NCBI GenBank assembly: GCA_021432635.1
Contig: MU270020.1
Span: 1,133,202-1,197,201, forward strand
Direction of reading: 5' to 3'
Source: Thozetella sp. PMI_491
Taxonomy: Eukaryota; Ascomycota; Sordariomycetes; Chaetosphaeriales; Chaetosphaeriaceae
Length of the DNA: 64,000 nucleotides
Made by a program: the position numbers and the translations under genes. A model generated the notes under the pieces. The model was not told the DNA's origin. It searched no databases and worked only from the letters and a program-made list of their open reading frames with translations. The stretch's first letter is position 1. Every line of letters begins with the position of its first letter. Positions 1 through 11,853 of the stretch are shown one piece after another.

Positions 1-785
1 GCGACCAAGTGAGAATCCACCACTCGAAGCGTCTCAACGCTGGCTGCTTCTAGACGTTCTCCCATTGTGGACCGAATTTATGGGTAGGGCAGTGTAGTTG
101 ATCTTGACAAAGACACTTTGCGTCGCGTTTCGGTGACGTTGGATCCAGTGGGGGGAATAGGGAGGTAGCGCAGACAACAATGGGATTTATAGCTGGCTGC
201 CTTGATTTGGACCAAGTTTTGCGCAAAGTCGCAGAACGCGCGCAGGCCAAGTTGCACCAACCACTGCGTATGTATACTACGAAAGGTATTGGTCACGTGG
301 TAGAGCATGTACCTATTAATACTGAGTTATTCAATATAACGTAATCTATAAGTGAGCTGGCGCGCAGAAGCGAGCGGCGCACTTCAAATCTGCTACAGTC
401 CGGCCAGAGCCTCCCTCGTCGGCGGCACGCTGGACGTGAGGTTGGATTTCCTGAGCGGCTGTAATCTTATCATAGGTGAAGCTTCCCTTCACCGATATGG
501 GGACCAGCAGGAGTTGGCGGCCAAAGATAACGAACGGGTCGACCCCGCAAGGCGCCTAACTCGTGGGCCACTCCCGTCGGGTCGGTGCCGTGGGGTGGGG
601 TCTACAGCCCCCCCTTGGGAATGCCGACTTGGACCGTACATACCAGGACATTTTGCTTCTGGAGGGTGATTGCTGTCAAAATTTGACGGGCATGTTGATC
701 TTGTTCGATAAACCGTGACGAGCGGCTCCAGAGGAAAAAGAAATCGAGTAGAAATCCGCATTAATTCTTAGCGCAACAGTGGAAT
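1..785. other. Left-edge intergenic region
   Basis: No gene is recognised. Short open frames on both strands (for example 50-308 on the minus strand) have no recognisable domain. It contains the first copy of a dispersed repeat (391-505), and its right end is the promoter side of the amidase gene. Confidence 0.5.
391..505 (+). repeat. Dispersed repeat, copy A
   Basis: About 115 bp that aligns almost end to end with 52521-52635 in the same orientation, from the shared start tgctacagt to the shared end cgatatggggac. There are scattered substitutions and two one-base gaps. Flanking sequence on both sides is unrelated, so this is a discrete element rather than a duplicated gene segment. The family is not recognised. 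It may be a fragment of a mobile element, but no terminal repeats or target duplications are seen. Confidence 0.6.
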
Positions 786-2671
786 ATGGCCGAGCCGGTT
801 TGGAAGGAGATCGCTGCGGGTAAACAGAATGAGCGAGCATCCAAGATACCCCCGGAATGGCGGATTCCAGCCTCCCTCCTGCCGCCTGCGGAGCAAGACG
901 TCGTCCAAGACTTCCCGCACACATCTGGCATGTTCACAGAAAGAGAACTGCTGCTAACCGAAGCCACGGCATCAGAGGTCGTGGCTAAGATTGCTGCCGG
1001 AGAGTGGACCTCCCTCGAGGTGACGACAGCCGTGTGCAAGAGAGCGGCTGTTGCCCAGCAGCTAATCAACTGCGTGACTGAGATTTGCTTCGACCAAGCA
1101 CTGGAGCGAGCGCAAGAGCTCGACGATTATCTGAAGAAGGAAGGCAAAATAGTTGGTCCATTGCATGGGCTACCCATAAGGTGACTGACTCACGCCGTGA
1201 CCGTCAAAGATCAGCGAACTAATCTGTTCTCTCCTCTAGCCTCAAGGATCAGTTCAATATATTGGGTACATGCCATGATCATATCGCGCGCTGGTTCGCC
1301 GAATACTAACCCGCGGCCCAGGGCTCGATTCGACCATCGGTTATTGTAGCTATGCCAACAAGCCGGCGACCAAAGACTCCACCCTAGTCGAGCTCCTACG
1401 CAAGGCAGGGGCTGTATTTTACGTCAAGTCAAACGTTCCAGCCACGCTTATGATGGGGGAGTCGGTCAACAACGTCTTTGGGCGAACCCTCAATCCTCGA
1501 AACCGCAACCTGACCACAGGGGGCTCGTCGGGCGGCGAGTCGGCACTGGTCACCTTCCGCGCCAGCTTCATGGGCGTTGGCACTGATATTGGCGGCAGCA
1601 TCCGCCATCCCTCCTCGTTTACTGGCCTGTATGGGTTGCGGCCGTCGCACGGCCGCGTGTCATACCAGCACGTGCAAAACACTTACCTTGGCCAAGAGGC
1701 CGTACGGTCCACGGCCGGTCCCATGTGCCGGGCGCCGGAAGATATCCGCCTCTTCATGTCCGCATTAGCTGCGCAAAAGCCGTGGCTCTCGGACCCGCAA
1801 TGCTTGCCACTCGCGTGGCGGACAGAAGAAGAGGTGTTACCGGCGAAGCTGTGCTTTGGATTTGCCTGGGGAGACGGGACGGTCACGCCGACGTAAGTAT
1901 ACGGACCACCCAGCCCCGTCTCGCTGTTTGTACTTTTTGCTGACTCCTTGATGACCGCCGCTGCGCCGAGCTATGGAAATTACTCGGGAGAAGCTCAAGG
2001 CGGCTGGGCATGAGGTCATCGACTTCGCTTTCACCGAAGGGAAGGATGCCAATGAAATCGTCAGCAAGATGTGGAGCGCGGACGGAGGAGAGGAGTTCCG
2101 GCGCGATTCTGATGCCACCGGCGAGCCCCTCCCACCTACCGTGGAGAAGTGGCTCGGCCATAGCTCCGGCGCAAAGCCCCTAACGGTGTTTGAGACGTGG
2201 CAGAACCAACACAGGAAGACGCTGCTCGCGCAAAAGGTCCTGGAAAAGTGGCAAGCGACCGAGGAGCGTACCGGCACCGGGCGTCCCATCGATGGCCTGA
2301 TCATGCCGTCGACGCCGTTCCCCGCCATTCGCCACAACGGTGGCTATCCCTGGCACTTTGGCGGCTTCTCTCCGCTGCTCGATCTCACAACCGGCGTGTT
2401 CCCGGTGACGAGGGTCGATCTCGAAAAGGATGTGGTGCCTGCGAACTGGAAGCCCATTAGCGAGAAGGACAAGGAAGTCATGGCTTACTGTAAGTCGTAA
2501 TTAATGCGGGTTGCGGCTATGTGAAGGTGCTGACATGATGTTGAAGATGAAAAGCCAGAAAATCACGAGAATGCGCTAGTTGGGCTGGCGCTTGTTGGGA
2601 GACGGCTCGAGGAGGAGAAGATTACGGCCATGCTGACCTTGATCAAGGAGCAGGTGGGCGTGGATTACTAG
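786..2671 (+). CDS. Acetamidase-type amidase (amidase signature family)
   Basis: Predicted to hydrolyse small amides to acid and ammonia in the cytosol, as fungal AmdS-type enzymes do. Exons: 786-1180, 1240-1265, 1322-1892, about 1954-2489, 2547-2671; about 550 aa, normal for the family. The Ser-cisSer-Lys triad is visible: Lys in SLKDQFN (about residue 134), the GGSSGGE loop (about 205-211) and Ser in GTDIGGSIR (about 231). The start opens with MAEPVWKEIAAGK, which looks native. The odd point is intron 3: donor gtaagt at 1893 and a branch-like ctgac near 1940 are good. However, the exon that restores the family sequence (PPLRRAMEIT, from about 1955) is not preceded by AG; the junction ends in TG. 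The next AG (1969-1970) gives the wrong frame. The gene may therefore use a non-canonical acceptor or be non-functional. Confidence 0.85.
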
Positions 2672-2796
2672 AAACGATAGAGGCTGTTGCTCTTGGTATT
2701 GCCGCAATCATCCATCTTGCTTGAGTTACAACTCGTCTAGGTTTAACATTACCCTCATAACTTCTACTTTACAGGAATGTATGCTTTATTGACACC

Positions 2797-4481
2797 TTAG
2801 CGATGACTTTCCACCATCACTGCCATCCAAACCAATGTACCGAGTGAGTCGGCCCGCTCACACCAATATGCGAGCCTCTCGGTATCAGCATCATCTAGCT
2901 CCGGCCGACCTGGCCCACGAGGCTGGATCGAATTTCTCAAGTCTCTTATGTGAAGCGTGCGGGTTAGAAAGACCGCATTCGACGCATCAAGCTGTCTCTT
3001 CCACTGAGCAGGTGTATTCGCTTCCCATAGCTCCCGTTCGCAAGGAACAGGGATTAAGGAATACCCGCTGCATTCCGCCAAGTCCTCGGGCAATATCCTA
3101 AAGTTCAAGAGAAGCTCAAGTCCAAACACGAGGCATACTGTTCTTTGAGGCAATAGATTTGGTTAGCGCCTATTTTACAAGCTCTTGGATGTCGACGTTG
3201 GCCTGTGTGGTGGTATCTTACCTCCCCCCTGCCTCCCTAAAGGCCCAATCTTCATGGGTGATGTTCTCGGCGGTATATAATTCCTTGTGTCTACTAGATG
3301 ATTCTACTAGCCGTCTACCTAGCTCCTATAGATGAGATGTAAGTTAGCGGGAGGCGTCGTAAACTCATTCGCGGCCATGTCAGGGGGGAGGTGGAGCTTT
3401 GGTGTACTATGTAAAGGGAGGGAAGCGGGTCGTCTCACGCGCAAAGTATCAACTATCGGGACGGCCCATTCGTTACTAATAAAAGCGGCATCTTTGGAGA
3501 GCATTATGATATAAATCGCGGTGGCCTGGAGCGCAGCTAAAATTTCTCCGCTGTCGTAGGTCGAACACTGAGACTGTTAGGCCAAAGCCTTCCAAAAGAG
3601 TCAGGATGGGTTGCAAGTACCTCGCTTTTAAGCCTCTTGATCTCGTTATATATGATTCCTAAGACGAATGACGCAGTAGAATGGTATTTACTAGCGGACA
3701 TGCGGGCGATGGTCCCGCATATAGCGAGTGTTTTCGGAAGACATTCGTGCGAACCGGCAATGCTGCAGACGCCGCTGCTCTCGTTTATCGTACACGGGGG
3801 ATAGATAAAAGGTGGGAGACGAAGCCCAGAAACGAGCATTGCTGGGTATGACAGCAGCTGTCCGAAGAGAACTTTAGTTGTGAGACGGGCTGCACCGGCG
3901 CTCCAACTTCGTGGGGCTAGGGAGGTCTCTGGTCTTTGGGCAATCGAGGCGCTGCCAGACCGGCTCTGGAGCGGAAGGATATCGCACTCAGAGGCTAATT
4001 CTTGGGGAAATATAGGTGGACTTAGCATGGCATCTCGTGGGCTAGGCGTTAATGATGGGGTGGCAATCTTTCGAAGCATGTCGGTCCAGCACATAAGCTG
4101 TGAGCCGGGGAAGGCGTCGAGCGGGGCCGAGATGGCAGGAGTGGGGGCCACCGGTTCAGGAGTAGACCCCGGGTATACAAGATTCGGCAGCCCGCCGGCA
4201 GCGTCATGGCCGAGATGTGCAGAGCCTAGGATACCGCCGAATAGGGGGTCGGCCGTGCCGCTCTCCCTTGCTTCCCATGGCTCAACGCGCTCGGTCGCAA
4301 GTTGGGTGGCACACGTGCCTACAAGGTCCGGCATATCGTATGGATCGAATCGGTACGGTCCGTACCCTTCGTAGTCGCAGCCGAGATGCCGCTCCAGGCA
4401 CCGGGAGCATGGGGCTGTCAAGGAGCAGCGGGCCTTGGCGGCACGACACTGGCGGCATGACTTTTTCCGGGAGATGGGCAT
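2797..4481 (-). CDS. Zn2Cys6 (GAL4-type) transcription factor
   Basis: A nuclear DNA-binding regulator. Exons from the 5' end: 4481-3621, 3573-3439, 3325-3222, 3142-2797; 481 aa, with phase closing exactly. The zinc cluster is at the N terminus, with Cys at residues 9, 12, 19, 25, 28 and 35 (CX2CX6CX5CX2CX6C). A linker follows, then a C-terminal fungal regulatory region with recognisable stretches such as LAALQATAIYI, VPIVDTLR, ITHEDWAF and RTVCLVFGLELLL. An in-frame ATG 74 codons upstream exists, but the start at 4481 places the cluster where the family has it. It lies tail to tail with the amidase and divergent from an aldo-keto reductase, so it might control either; that is inference. Confidence 0.85.
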
Positions 4482-5745
4482 TCTGCAGCGATCAATATGC
4501 ACACACGAACTATACTCTGTAGGCGCAAGGTACTCCGCTCCGTTGCCGCGGGGAAAGCCAATTTCATGTGTGTGCTGGGCGATGGCGAGAAGCAGACAAT
4601 GCTTTGACGGGTTCGCTGCTGACATACAGCTAGTGCTGGCTCGTCCATTTTGGGATAGGCGCCGGACCCCAAGTGGGGCCTGCAGGTCAACATGCAAGAG
4701 CAAACGCCGTGCATAAACGCCATCAGTCTAACTCCGGCCCGTGTGCAAATTCTCCATGGCCCGCCCGGGTAATACCTCTTATACAAGATGTACATACGAA
4801 TTCGGCATGTGCACCCTCTAGTTGGGCACATAGACAAAAAAAAGAAAAAAACTCGCAGTGAGAATGTAGAAACTCTGCGCATCCTAATGATGAGAAGCCT
4901 AGACAGTGTCTGTCCTGTACTCAGGAATACTTACTACCTCGACGAGATCATGAGAAGAGAGCGATAGGATTCTACGAGAGGGCAGCTAGAGCTTCAGAAA
5001 TTCCTTATCATGAACATATTGTTCGCCAGAACCATAGCCTACCCATTCTTGCCGATGCTATCGCTCTATGTCTGGACCTTGTGATGCATATGACGCCGTC
5101 GACGTGGGCCTGGAGACTAGAACTGGCATAGCCGCAATGACAGCTACCAGCTTACCAAAAATTCTGTAGGTATACTGTAGAATGCTATTGCTTATTCGAG
5201 CCTTGTGGCATCTAGTGCCTGACGGGGTCGATATCGCAGCCAGTCTTGTGTTTAGAATGTCACTCGCTAGAGGACAGCCAATAAAGCATTTCCAGTGGGT
5301 TCTAGATCGCCGCAGTTGCGGATCCTTGACGCATATGAGCGTTAAGGCCTGAGCGTGTAGTTGGCTGATATTCGGGGTTTTTTTTGTACTCTGCGGGGCG
5401 TCCGGCCAGGCACTATATGTGGGTCCCCGCGGAACTCCGGTGTGAGTGGGTACCCCTCGCCGAGAGTTTGCGGCCGCAAAGTAAATACGATAGCACCGTC
5501 AGGTACGTCACCGCTTGCAGCTCTAGGGTGGCGGCCGCACCGGCCTAAAATGGTAAGTTTACGAAATAGAGTTTCACGCTTTGTATCCTGGGCTCGATAT
5601 GCTGGAATAACACAGCTTATAAGGACGGCAGTCCGAGAGAATATCTTCCAAACGGCTTTTCATCCGCCACTGTGTAAAACCTCCTTGACTCTTTCCCTGT
5701 TCCTGTATTACCTCTATCTTAGATCTAAAGTCAAAATATTGCGAA
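4482..5745. other. Intergenic, divergent promoter region
   Basis: About 1.26 kb between the divergent Zn2Cys6 regulator and aldo-keto reductase genes. It presumably holds both promoters. No domain-bearing frame, RNA gene or repeat is recognised. Confidence 0.4.
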
Positions 5746-6903
5746 ATGGCTCCTCCAGCAACAATCCCAACTCGTCGGCTCGGAAAGGATGGCCCTCAAA
5801 TCCCGGCCATTGGCTTCGGCTTGATGGGCCTGGGCTCCGCTTATGGGACTGCGGGGTACGCCCAAGTCGCCCTGAGCAACTTTGGGAGCTACAAAGCTGA
5901 CAACTACTGATGAAGCTCCGACGAAGAGAGACTGGCTATCCTTGACCGCGCGTGGGAGCTTGGTGAGACAAACTGGGACACGGCTTCTGTGTACGGAGAC
6001 ACGGAACTCTTAGTCAACAAGTGGTTCAAGCTGCACCCGGAACGACGTGCCGACATCTTCTTAGCCACCAAGTTTGGCCTTTTCATTGGAGGTACCGATG
6101 GTTCTGGAGGCTATACTCTTGTGGTCGACAGCTCCCCCAAGGCCGCCAAGGAGAGCGTTGAAACGGCCCTGAGCCGACTTGGGGTCGAATATATCGACCT
6201 GTTCTACGTCCATCGGCTGGATCTAGTAACACCAGTTGAGAAAACGATGGAGGTGCTTGCGGAGTACCAAAAGTAAGTCCGGGTGTTTCTCCCTCCCGTA
6301 GGCGCACGCTCACAGGACTGCAGGCAGGGAAAGATCAAGGCTATCGGCCTCTCCGAGTGCTCGTCTAGTTCGCTCAGACGTGCGTGCAAGATCGTCCACG
6401 TCGATGCCGTCCAAGTCGAATACAGCCCCTGGGATCTCAGTATCGAGAATGAGGTTGGCACTTTCATGTTAGATGCTTGCCGCGAACTGGGCGTCACCAT
6501 CTTTGCCTACGCGCCCCTCGGACGCGGCTTTCTGGCTGGCCAGATCAAGTCTCCAGCTGATCTCGAGAAGAGTGACTACCGAAACATCGATCCGCGGTAC
6601 CAAGCAGAGGCCTTCGAGGTCAACATGAAGTTGGTCGACAAGTTCAGAGTGATTGCTACTAGGAAAGGCTGCACGCCAGCACAGCTTTCTCTGGCCTGGG
6701 TGTTAGCACAGGGGGACAACATCATTCCCATTCCGGGTACGCGGAATACTAAATACCTTGAGGAAAATGTAGCAGCGGTGCGTGTAGAGCTCACCGAAGA
6801 GGACTTGAAAGACCTTCGTGCTGCGATTGAAAGCACCCAGATTGCGGGACGCCGTATCCCAGAAAACTTCCTGCCCGAGTTCAACGACACTCCAGAGCTA
6901 TGA
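5746..6903 (+). CDS. Aldo-keto reductase (NADPH-dependent)
   Basis: A soluble oxidoreductase of the (alpha/beta)8 barrel AKR superfamily, probably reducing aldehydes or ketones with NADPH; the substrate cannot be told. Exons 5746-5855, 5916-6272, 6324-6903; 348 aa, the usual family length. The catalytic tetrad is visible: Asp and Tyr in WDTASVYGD (about residues 58 and 63), Lys in LATKFG (about 88) and His in FYVHRLD (about 135). The cofactor-binding end is recognisable in IPIPGTRN and EENVAAV. The start MAPPATIPTRRLG leads directly into the first barrel strand. The order is close to the AKR13 (YakC-like) type. Confidence 0.88.
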
Positions 6904-7206
6904 GGGGCCTGGAGAGGCCGGATAAGTTCTGGGCGCCTGTGCACTTTTCCGCGCTTGTATTGCTAGGAATCTAGTCATGTAACCAATAAGAAGTATGGAA
7001 ATGATCGTATCGCAGCAAGACCATGTGCGAGGTGTCAACGATTTTCATTTTGTTCTACACTAGATACGGCCTCTATGATGACGATTTTCCCCATCTATTG
7101 ATACATGTGTTCCTTTAATATTTTACGATTTGTCTGTTTGTCTTGTTTGAGGGGAACAGAGCCACCTTGTAATATGATAGTAAGGTGGAAGCTGTTGTGC
7201 AAGCCT
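6904..7206. other. Intergenic
   Basis: A short stretch between the 3' ends of the aldo-keto reductase and the rhodopsin-domain relic. Nothing is recognised. Confidence 0.4.
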
Positions 7207-8010
7207 CTAGCGTTCACTATTCACCACCGTCGTGCGAGTAACCACGATGTTTCCTTTTTTGATTTCCTTATTCTTCGCTGCCTCGAGGTCGCCTTCGCTA
7301 TCGTTCGAAGGGGGTGGGTGGCCGAGGTCGGTGGTGTGAGAGACAATACCATTGTGCGAGCCCATGTTGATCATCTCCCAGCGAAGGTCGTCCTTGCTCT
7401 CGCCGTTTCCCATCCTCTTGAATCAAAGAGGAGCTGCGGCACGGCCAAAGCTCACGAGGGACCCCGGCGTTACGGCGCTGGTAGCAGTTCCGCGCCTAGC
7501 CTTTTCGCGCGAGGAGCGATCCCTGCTGGACAGGAACCCACGGAACAAGTTGTCAAATACCGGCCGCATCGGGGGGCTGCACGCTATCATGATGCTTATG
7601 CCCATCTGCACTGTCCCCAGACGAGCGTCACCACGTATGAGTAGGTCACGTCGTTGAAATCCACGGCAAAGACGAAGTAGATGCGCACGGCGGTAAAGAT
7701 AATGGTACTGTTGGGTATGTAAAAGTCAGCAATCGGCTCTGCGGCTATAGGTAGCTCTATGTGACAAGAAAGGGGGCTGGGTGTTTGCAGAAGTTGGACG
7801 CACATGATTCCCAGACCAAAGATGCACCCAGAGCGACCTTGTGTACTCGTCGGGTTTGCAGCGAGATACGGCTGTTTAGGGGAAGGAGGAACATGGCGAT
7901 ATGGCGACTAGGTCGACGACGCCCACCGACGTGTACGCCATCGTCTGGTTGCCATAGCTGCCCCCAATGGCAGGATTACAGTTCATCTCAATCAGCCGAG
8001 GAACAGGGCA
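7207..8010 (-). pseudogene. Relic of a rhodopsin-domain (PTH11-like) integral membrane protein
   Basis: The minus strand carries, in the right order but broken frames, pieces of the fungal 'rhodopsin domain' membrane family: PRLIEMNCNP, then DLVA/MFLLPLNSRISL, then KVALGA/IFGLGIMC, then FTAVRIYFVFAVDFNDVTY, then SIMIACSPPMRPVFDNLF and a polar tail ending near 7207. Joining the pieces needs at least three one-base frame changes (near 7902, 7838 and 7620). There is an in-frame TGA near 7433 before the tail. The N-terminal helices expected upstream of about 8010 are not recognisable. Such proteins are normally 7-TM plasma-membrane proteins of unknown ligand. It reads as a decaying host gene; sequencing error in a homopolymer-poor region is less likely. 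Confidence 0.6.
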
Positions 8011-8880
8011 AGTTCAACTATTTGTGATTTGGTTTGCAGATCTCACCGATGAAAGTAAGCGTACCCCATAAGGCTGAGGAGCCGCTTGGTAAACCATCTG
8101 ACTGCCGACGGTCTGATCCACCATGAATCCACTCAGACGTTTTGCTCGGCTGCATTTGGATTCTTGAGGCGGATGCCGGGTGGAACTTCAGGCGCGACAG
8201 GTTACCTCGAGTCATGACAAAGTCTGGACCCGCCTTTAGAAGTCCACCTTGCCTTAGATTGCCTCTCGCCTGGAGCTGCGGAATAACTAACATTGAGTAT
8301 AACATCAAGATATCTCCAATAATGGGCCCGGGGATATCTCTAACAGTCTAGGCAAGCATAATTGGCCGATACAAGTCGGTTTCGCGAGGCAGGAGACCGG
8401 CGAGGGCCGTGGTGTTGTCCACTACAGCGTTGTCCACCAAGGCGTTGTCCACCATCCAGAGATACCATTTTCATCTGATCTCTCTCTTACAACCCCACAC
8501 ACATTCTAGATTCGCGGCAGTAGACGAGTCATCTTGGCTCTTGCCATGCAACACTGCAGTAAAGCCGAACCAGGGGAGGACGGGCGATCGTACATTTAGG
8601 AGATTCATGATCTAGCTGCGCCAACATGTTAAATGCTGAGCATTCCGGCAGCGACTAGAATACGAGTACCGACTGGTATCCTAAGGTCCTGGCGACCTTT
8701 TTTTTTTTTTTTTTTTTTTTCATGTTTGATCCTGTCTTCCTTTCGTCAATCTCTTCGTTTATTTCTATCAGTGAAGCCGGCTCTTCGCGGGACCACATTC
8801 TTTTTGCTGCCTCAGGTTTCTGTTCTTTCTCTGCGCACGAATGACGATTCTGCTGGCCGGCAGTCTTTACCTCAGCACCT
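8011..8880. other. Intergenic with long poly-T tract
   Basis: May contain the lost 5' part of the rhodopsin-domain relic, but no helix or motif is recognisable. It holds a 23-base T run at 8698-8720, in the promoter of the MFS gene at 8881. A short imperfect repeat of gcgttgtccac occurs three times around 8411-8453. Confidence 0.4.
8698..8720 (+). repeat. Poly-T tract (23 T)
   Basis: An uninterrupted run of 23 T about 160 bases upstream of the MFS start. Long dT tracts in fungal promoters exclude nucleosomes, so it could be a promoter element, but it may equally be a retrotransposed tail or slippage product. Confidence 0.7.
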
Positions 8881-10996
8881 ATGGCGTTTGGAGTACTGGA
8901 AGACCCCTATTTGCCTCTGCCTCCTGGAACATCGATAATAGGAGCAAAGAATGGGGCGGCAGATGATGCATCAAGTACACAAGGTAAGCAGTTCCTGTGA
9001 GCGTAAAGCGCGGCGGCGCTGACCCGTCCACCGGGCCGCCCAAACCGCGGATGTCCTTTGTCATTGACTATATTGCATAGATGATACATCACATCTCAAG
9101 AAGGACGGCGACATCATTCTCATCCCACAACCATCGGATAGCCCGAATGATCCTCTCAATTGGTATGAACAACCCTCGCAAAAGCAACCCTCCCCCAATG
9201 TAGTGAACTTGAGACTGACTGTCGAACCATCACCTGTAGGCCGAAACGGCAAAAGTTTACCATCGTCATACTACTCTCTCTTATGGCCACCTCCGTGATT
9301 TCGTACGGTTCCTTAGACTCTGCGAGCTGACTTAATATGCTAAACATGCACCAGGATGGCACCCATGCTCGTTCCTGCTCTGACACGCATTGCAGACCAG
9401 TACAACTTAAGTCTGGATACCGTTTCGACGTGGATGGTAGGCTTGTTGGTCTTTTGGGGTGGAGGGTTCACATTCTTCACGGCTGCCGGTTCCAACATCC
9501 TCGGAAAGCGCCCCTTCATTATCATATCCGTCCTCGTCCTCTTCCTGAGCAATGCTTGGGGGGCATTCGCAACGGTATGATGTTGTATTTTGCCCCGAGC
9601 CTGTCCATCCTCGCTAAATGATAGACCGCCAGGATTTCAATTCAGTCGCTGTCGTTCGAACCTTGCAGGGCATGGCCACCGCGCCGTTCGAGACCATGGT
9701 CACGGCCGTCATATCAGATGTCTTCTTCCTCCATCAGCGAGGAAAGTGGCTGGCGCTCTTCGGGATTGTTGTGAGCAGCGGAATATTGATATCGTTTGTG
9801 CCCTGACCCTGACACCAGGTTGCCTATACCTAAAGCCCCCAATGGGCGCTCAGTTAAATAACCCCCCACTGACGTACTTGCAGTCAAGTAATCGCAGGAG
9901 CTATTATCGATGGTTACGGGTACCAGGGCACCTTTGGCGCTAGTGCCAGCGTGTTTGCGGTCTTTCTGGTGCTAAGCTTCCTTCTCATTCTCGAGACGAC
10001 ATACAACAAACCGCGGCCAAGTGCTGAGAAGGGCATTCCATCAGACATGAATGAAATTACGAGGCCACGCCCGGTATCGCTCTCGGAAAAGCAGCCCTTC
10101 GACGACTCTTCGGACGAGATGGTGGTGGCAGCGCGGCCCATGGAGCCCAAGGAGACGTATGCCAGCCAACTACGCATCTTTCGAGGACGCCTTTCCAATG
10201 CCAGCTTCTGGAGCGAGGTGTTCAAGCCGATCCCGCTCCTCTTTTTCCCGGCCGTTATTTACAGCTCCTTGATCAACGGCATGATCAACGCTTTTCTCGT
10301 CTCTGTGTCCGTTTTGACCACTGCCCTCTTGGTTAGGCCGCCGTACGGTCTGAACGCCACGCAGTTGGGATTGATTAACGTCCCTGGATTCTTCACCGGT
10401 CTGATCGCCGCGCCCATCTCCGGCTGGATGGCCGATGCAGTAGCAACGGCCTTGGCGCGGCGTAACAAAGGCGTCTTCGAGCCGGAGTTTCGTCTTGTTC
10501 TCATGATCATTGGCATCCCCCTGATCACGGCGGGCTACGCTGGATTCGGGCTCAGTGTTGACAGGGGACACCCGCTGCCCGTTGTCATCGCTTGGCTGGC
10601 TTTGCAAAACTTCGCCTCTCCGTTCTTAGTCCAGGCCTCTCTGGCATATGTCCTGGATTGCCATGTCGAGGACGCAAATATGGCGTTCGTGGTCATCGCG
10701 TTTATCAAGTCTATCCTGGTATTTGTCGCTACTTCCTTCTCTGCCGGAATTCTCGAGCAGCTAGGGACACTGAAAATGTTTCTGGCTATCTCTGGACTGC
10801 AGTTCGTAGTGACCATGCTCACTTTGCCGACCTATATCTTTGGAAAGAGACTTAGAAGCTACGTGAGTCTTCACCTTGATTTTGGCAACGCGTCCTAATA
10901 ATTCCAGAGCTAATACCTATTCGTTTACAGGCGGCGAGGAGTAAACTGGGGCAAAGGCTAGCTAGGGAGCACGAACGAAAGAAGGCGGGCTCTTGA
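8881..10996 (+). CDS. MFS transporter (DHA1/drug-proton antiporter type)
   Basis: A multi-pass plasma-membrane transporter, probably exporting a small toxic compound or metabolite. Seven exons: 8881-8983, 9081-9162, 9240-9302, 9355-9574, 9633-9793, 9884-10862, 10931-10996; 557 aa. After an acidic cytoplasmic N terminus (ending DPLNWPKR, a common lead-in of the DHA1 family) come TM1, then the family stretches LSLDTVSTWMVG, GKRPFIIISV and VRTLQGMATAPFET, a long charged loop (about residues 230-300) between TM6 and TM7, and six further helices. The C terminus is short and basic (REHERKKAGS). It lies in the same direction as the FAD monooxygenase that follows, so the two could handle the same compound, but no other link is seen. 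Confidence 0.88.
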
Positions 10997-11853
10997 TGCT
11001 GCCGAGGGCAGAGAAGTGAATACCTGATGCAGGATAGTAAAACTACCTACGATATGTAATGATTAATGAAAGCAATTATTTTGCTTCAAGATCAAACGCT
11101 TGGCCTCAGAGATCTCAGCTGCTCTTGCATGTGCCTTTGCGAAGGGTGCCATGATGGATCGGCATCTCGTTGGCTATCATGCCCTAGGCTTCGCGTCGCT
11201 CCTTTAGAATTCCGAGGGCTGATGTCACAGTAGGAACCCCGAGGCCCACTGTTGTGGTGGCACCAGGTCACATCACGTAAGCCCTGTGGAGCTTTTTTGC
11301 CCCTAGGTACAGTAGTTCGTAGTACGAATGCGGAAGTATGCAGCGCCTGACGCATTCACCGAAGAACGAATGTCGGGCAAGAGAAAAAAAAAAAAGCAAG
11401 AGCAGGAGAGAGGAAGCTCATTGCGGTGAGAAGCGACACTCCTGCACGAAAACTAGATTGATCCCATGACGAAATACGAGGTTTTGCCATTCCATTAGCA
11501 TCCCGAGACTTTCCGGGCGCATAGGCAGCCTTCTTGGCCGTGTTTTCAGCTTTTCCTTAGCCTCCGGGCCGGACCGGGGCGGTGATCGACCCCTCGGCCT
11601 TCGGCCTACTGTGTTCACCGGCCTCCGAGCCCTTAGAGCTCCGTCTAGCCCCACCGCATGACTCTTGCAGCGGAGGTATATAGGAAGAGAGGAAAGCAGC
11701 ACCAGCTTCTGTCGCCTCCTCTTGGACTATTAGCTCTCAAAAGCAATTGTTCATTGCCCGCGCGCCAATACGCGTTAGATTCAGAATCATTGCTAATATA
11801 GGACACCGAGGTCCTACAAACCCTCTCCGAAACAAGCGAACGCATCGTGTAGA
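10997..11853. other. Intergenic, promoter of FAD monooxygenase
   Basis: Nothing coding is recognised. It contains a 12-base A run near 11384 and a TATATA-like box at about 11676, roughly 180 bases before the monooxygenase start, a reasonable core-promoter candidate. Confidence 0.4.

Noticed and set aside
3880-4374. Plus-strand open frame of 164 aa
   Set aside because: Antisense shadow of the first exon of the Zn2Cys6 regulator, which has a clear zinc cluster and consistent splicing on the minus strand.
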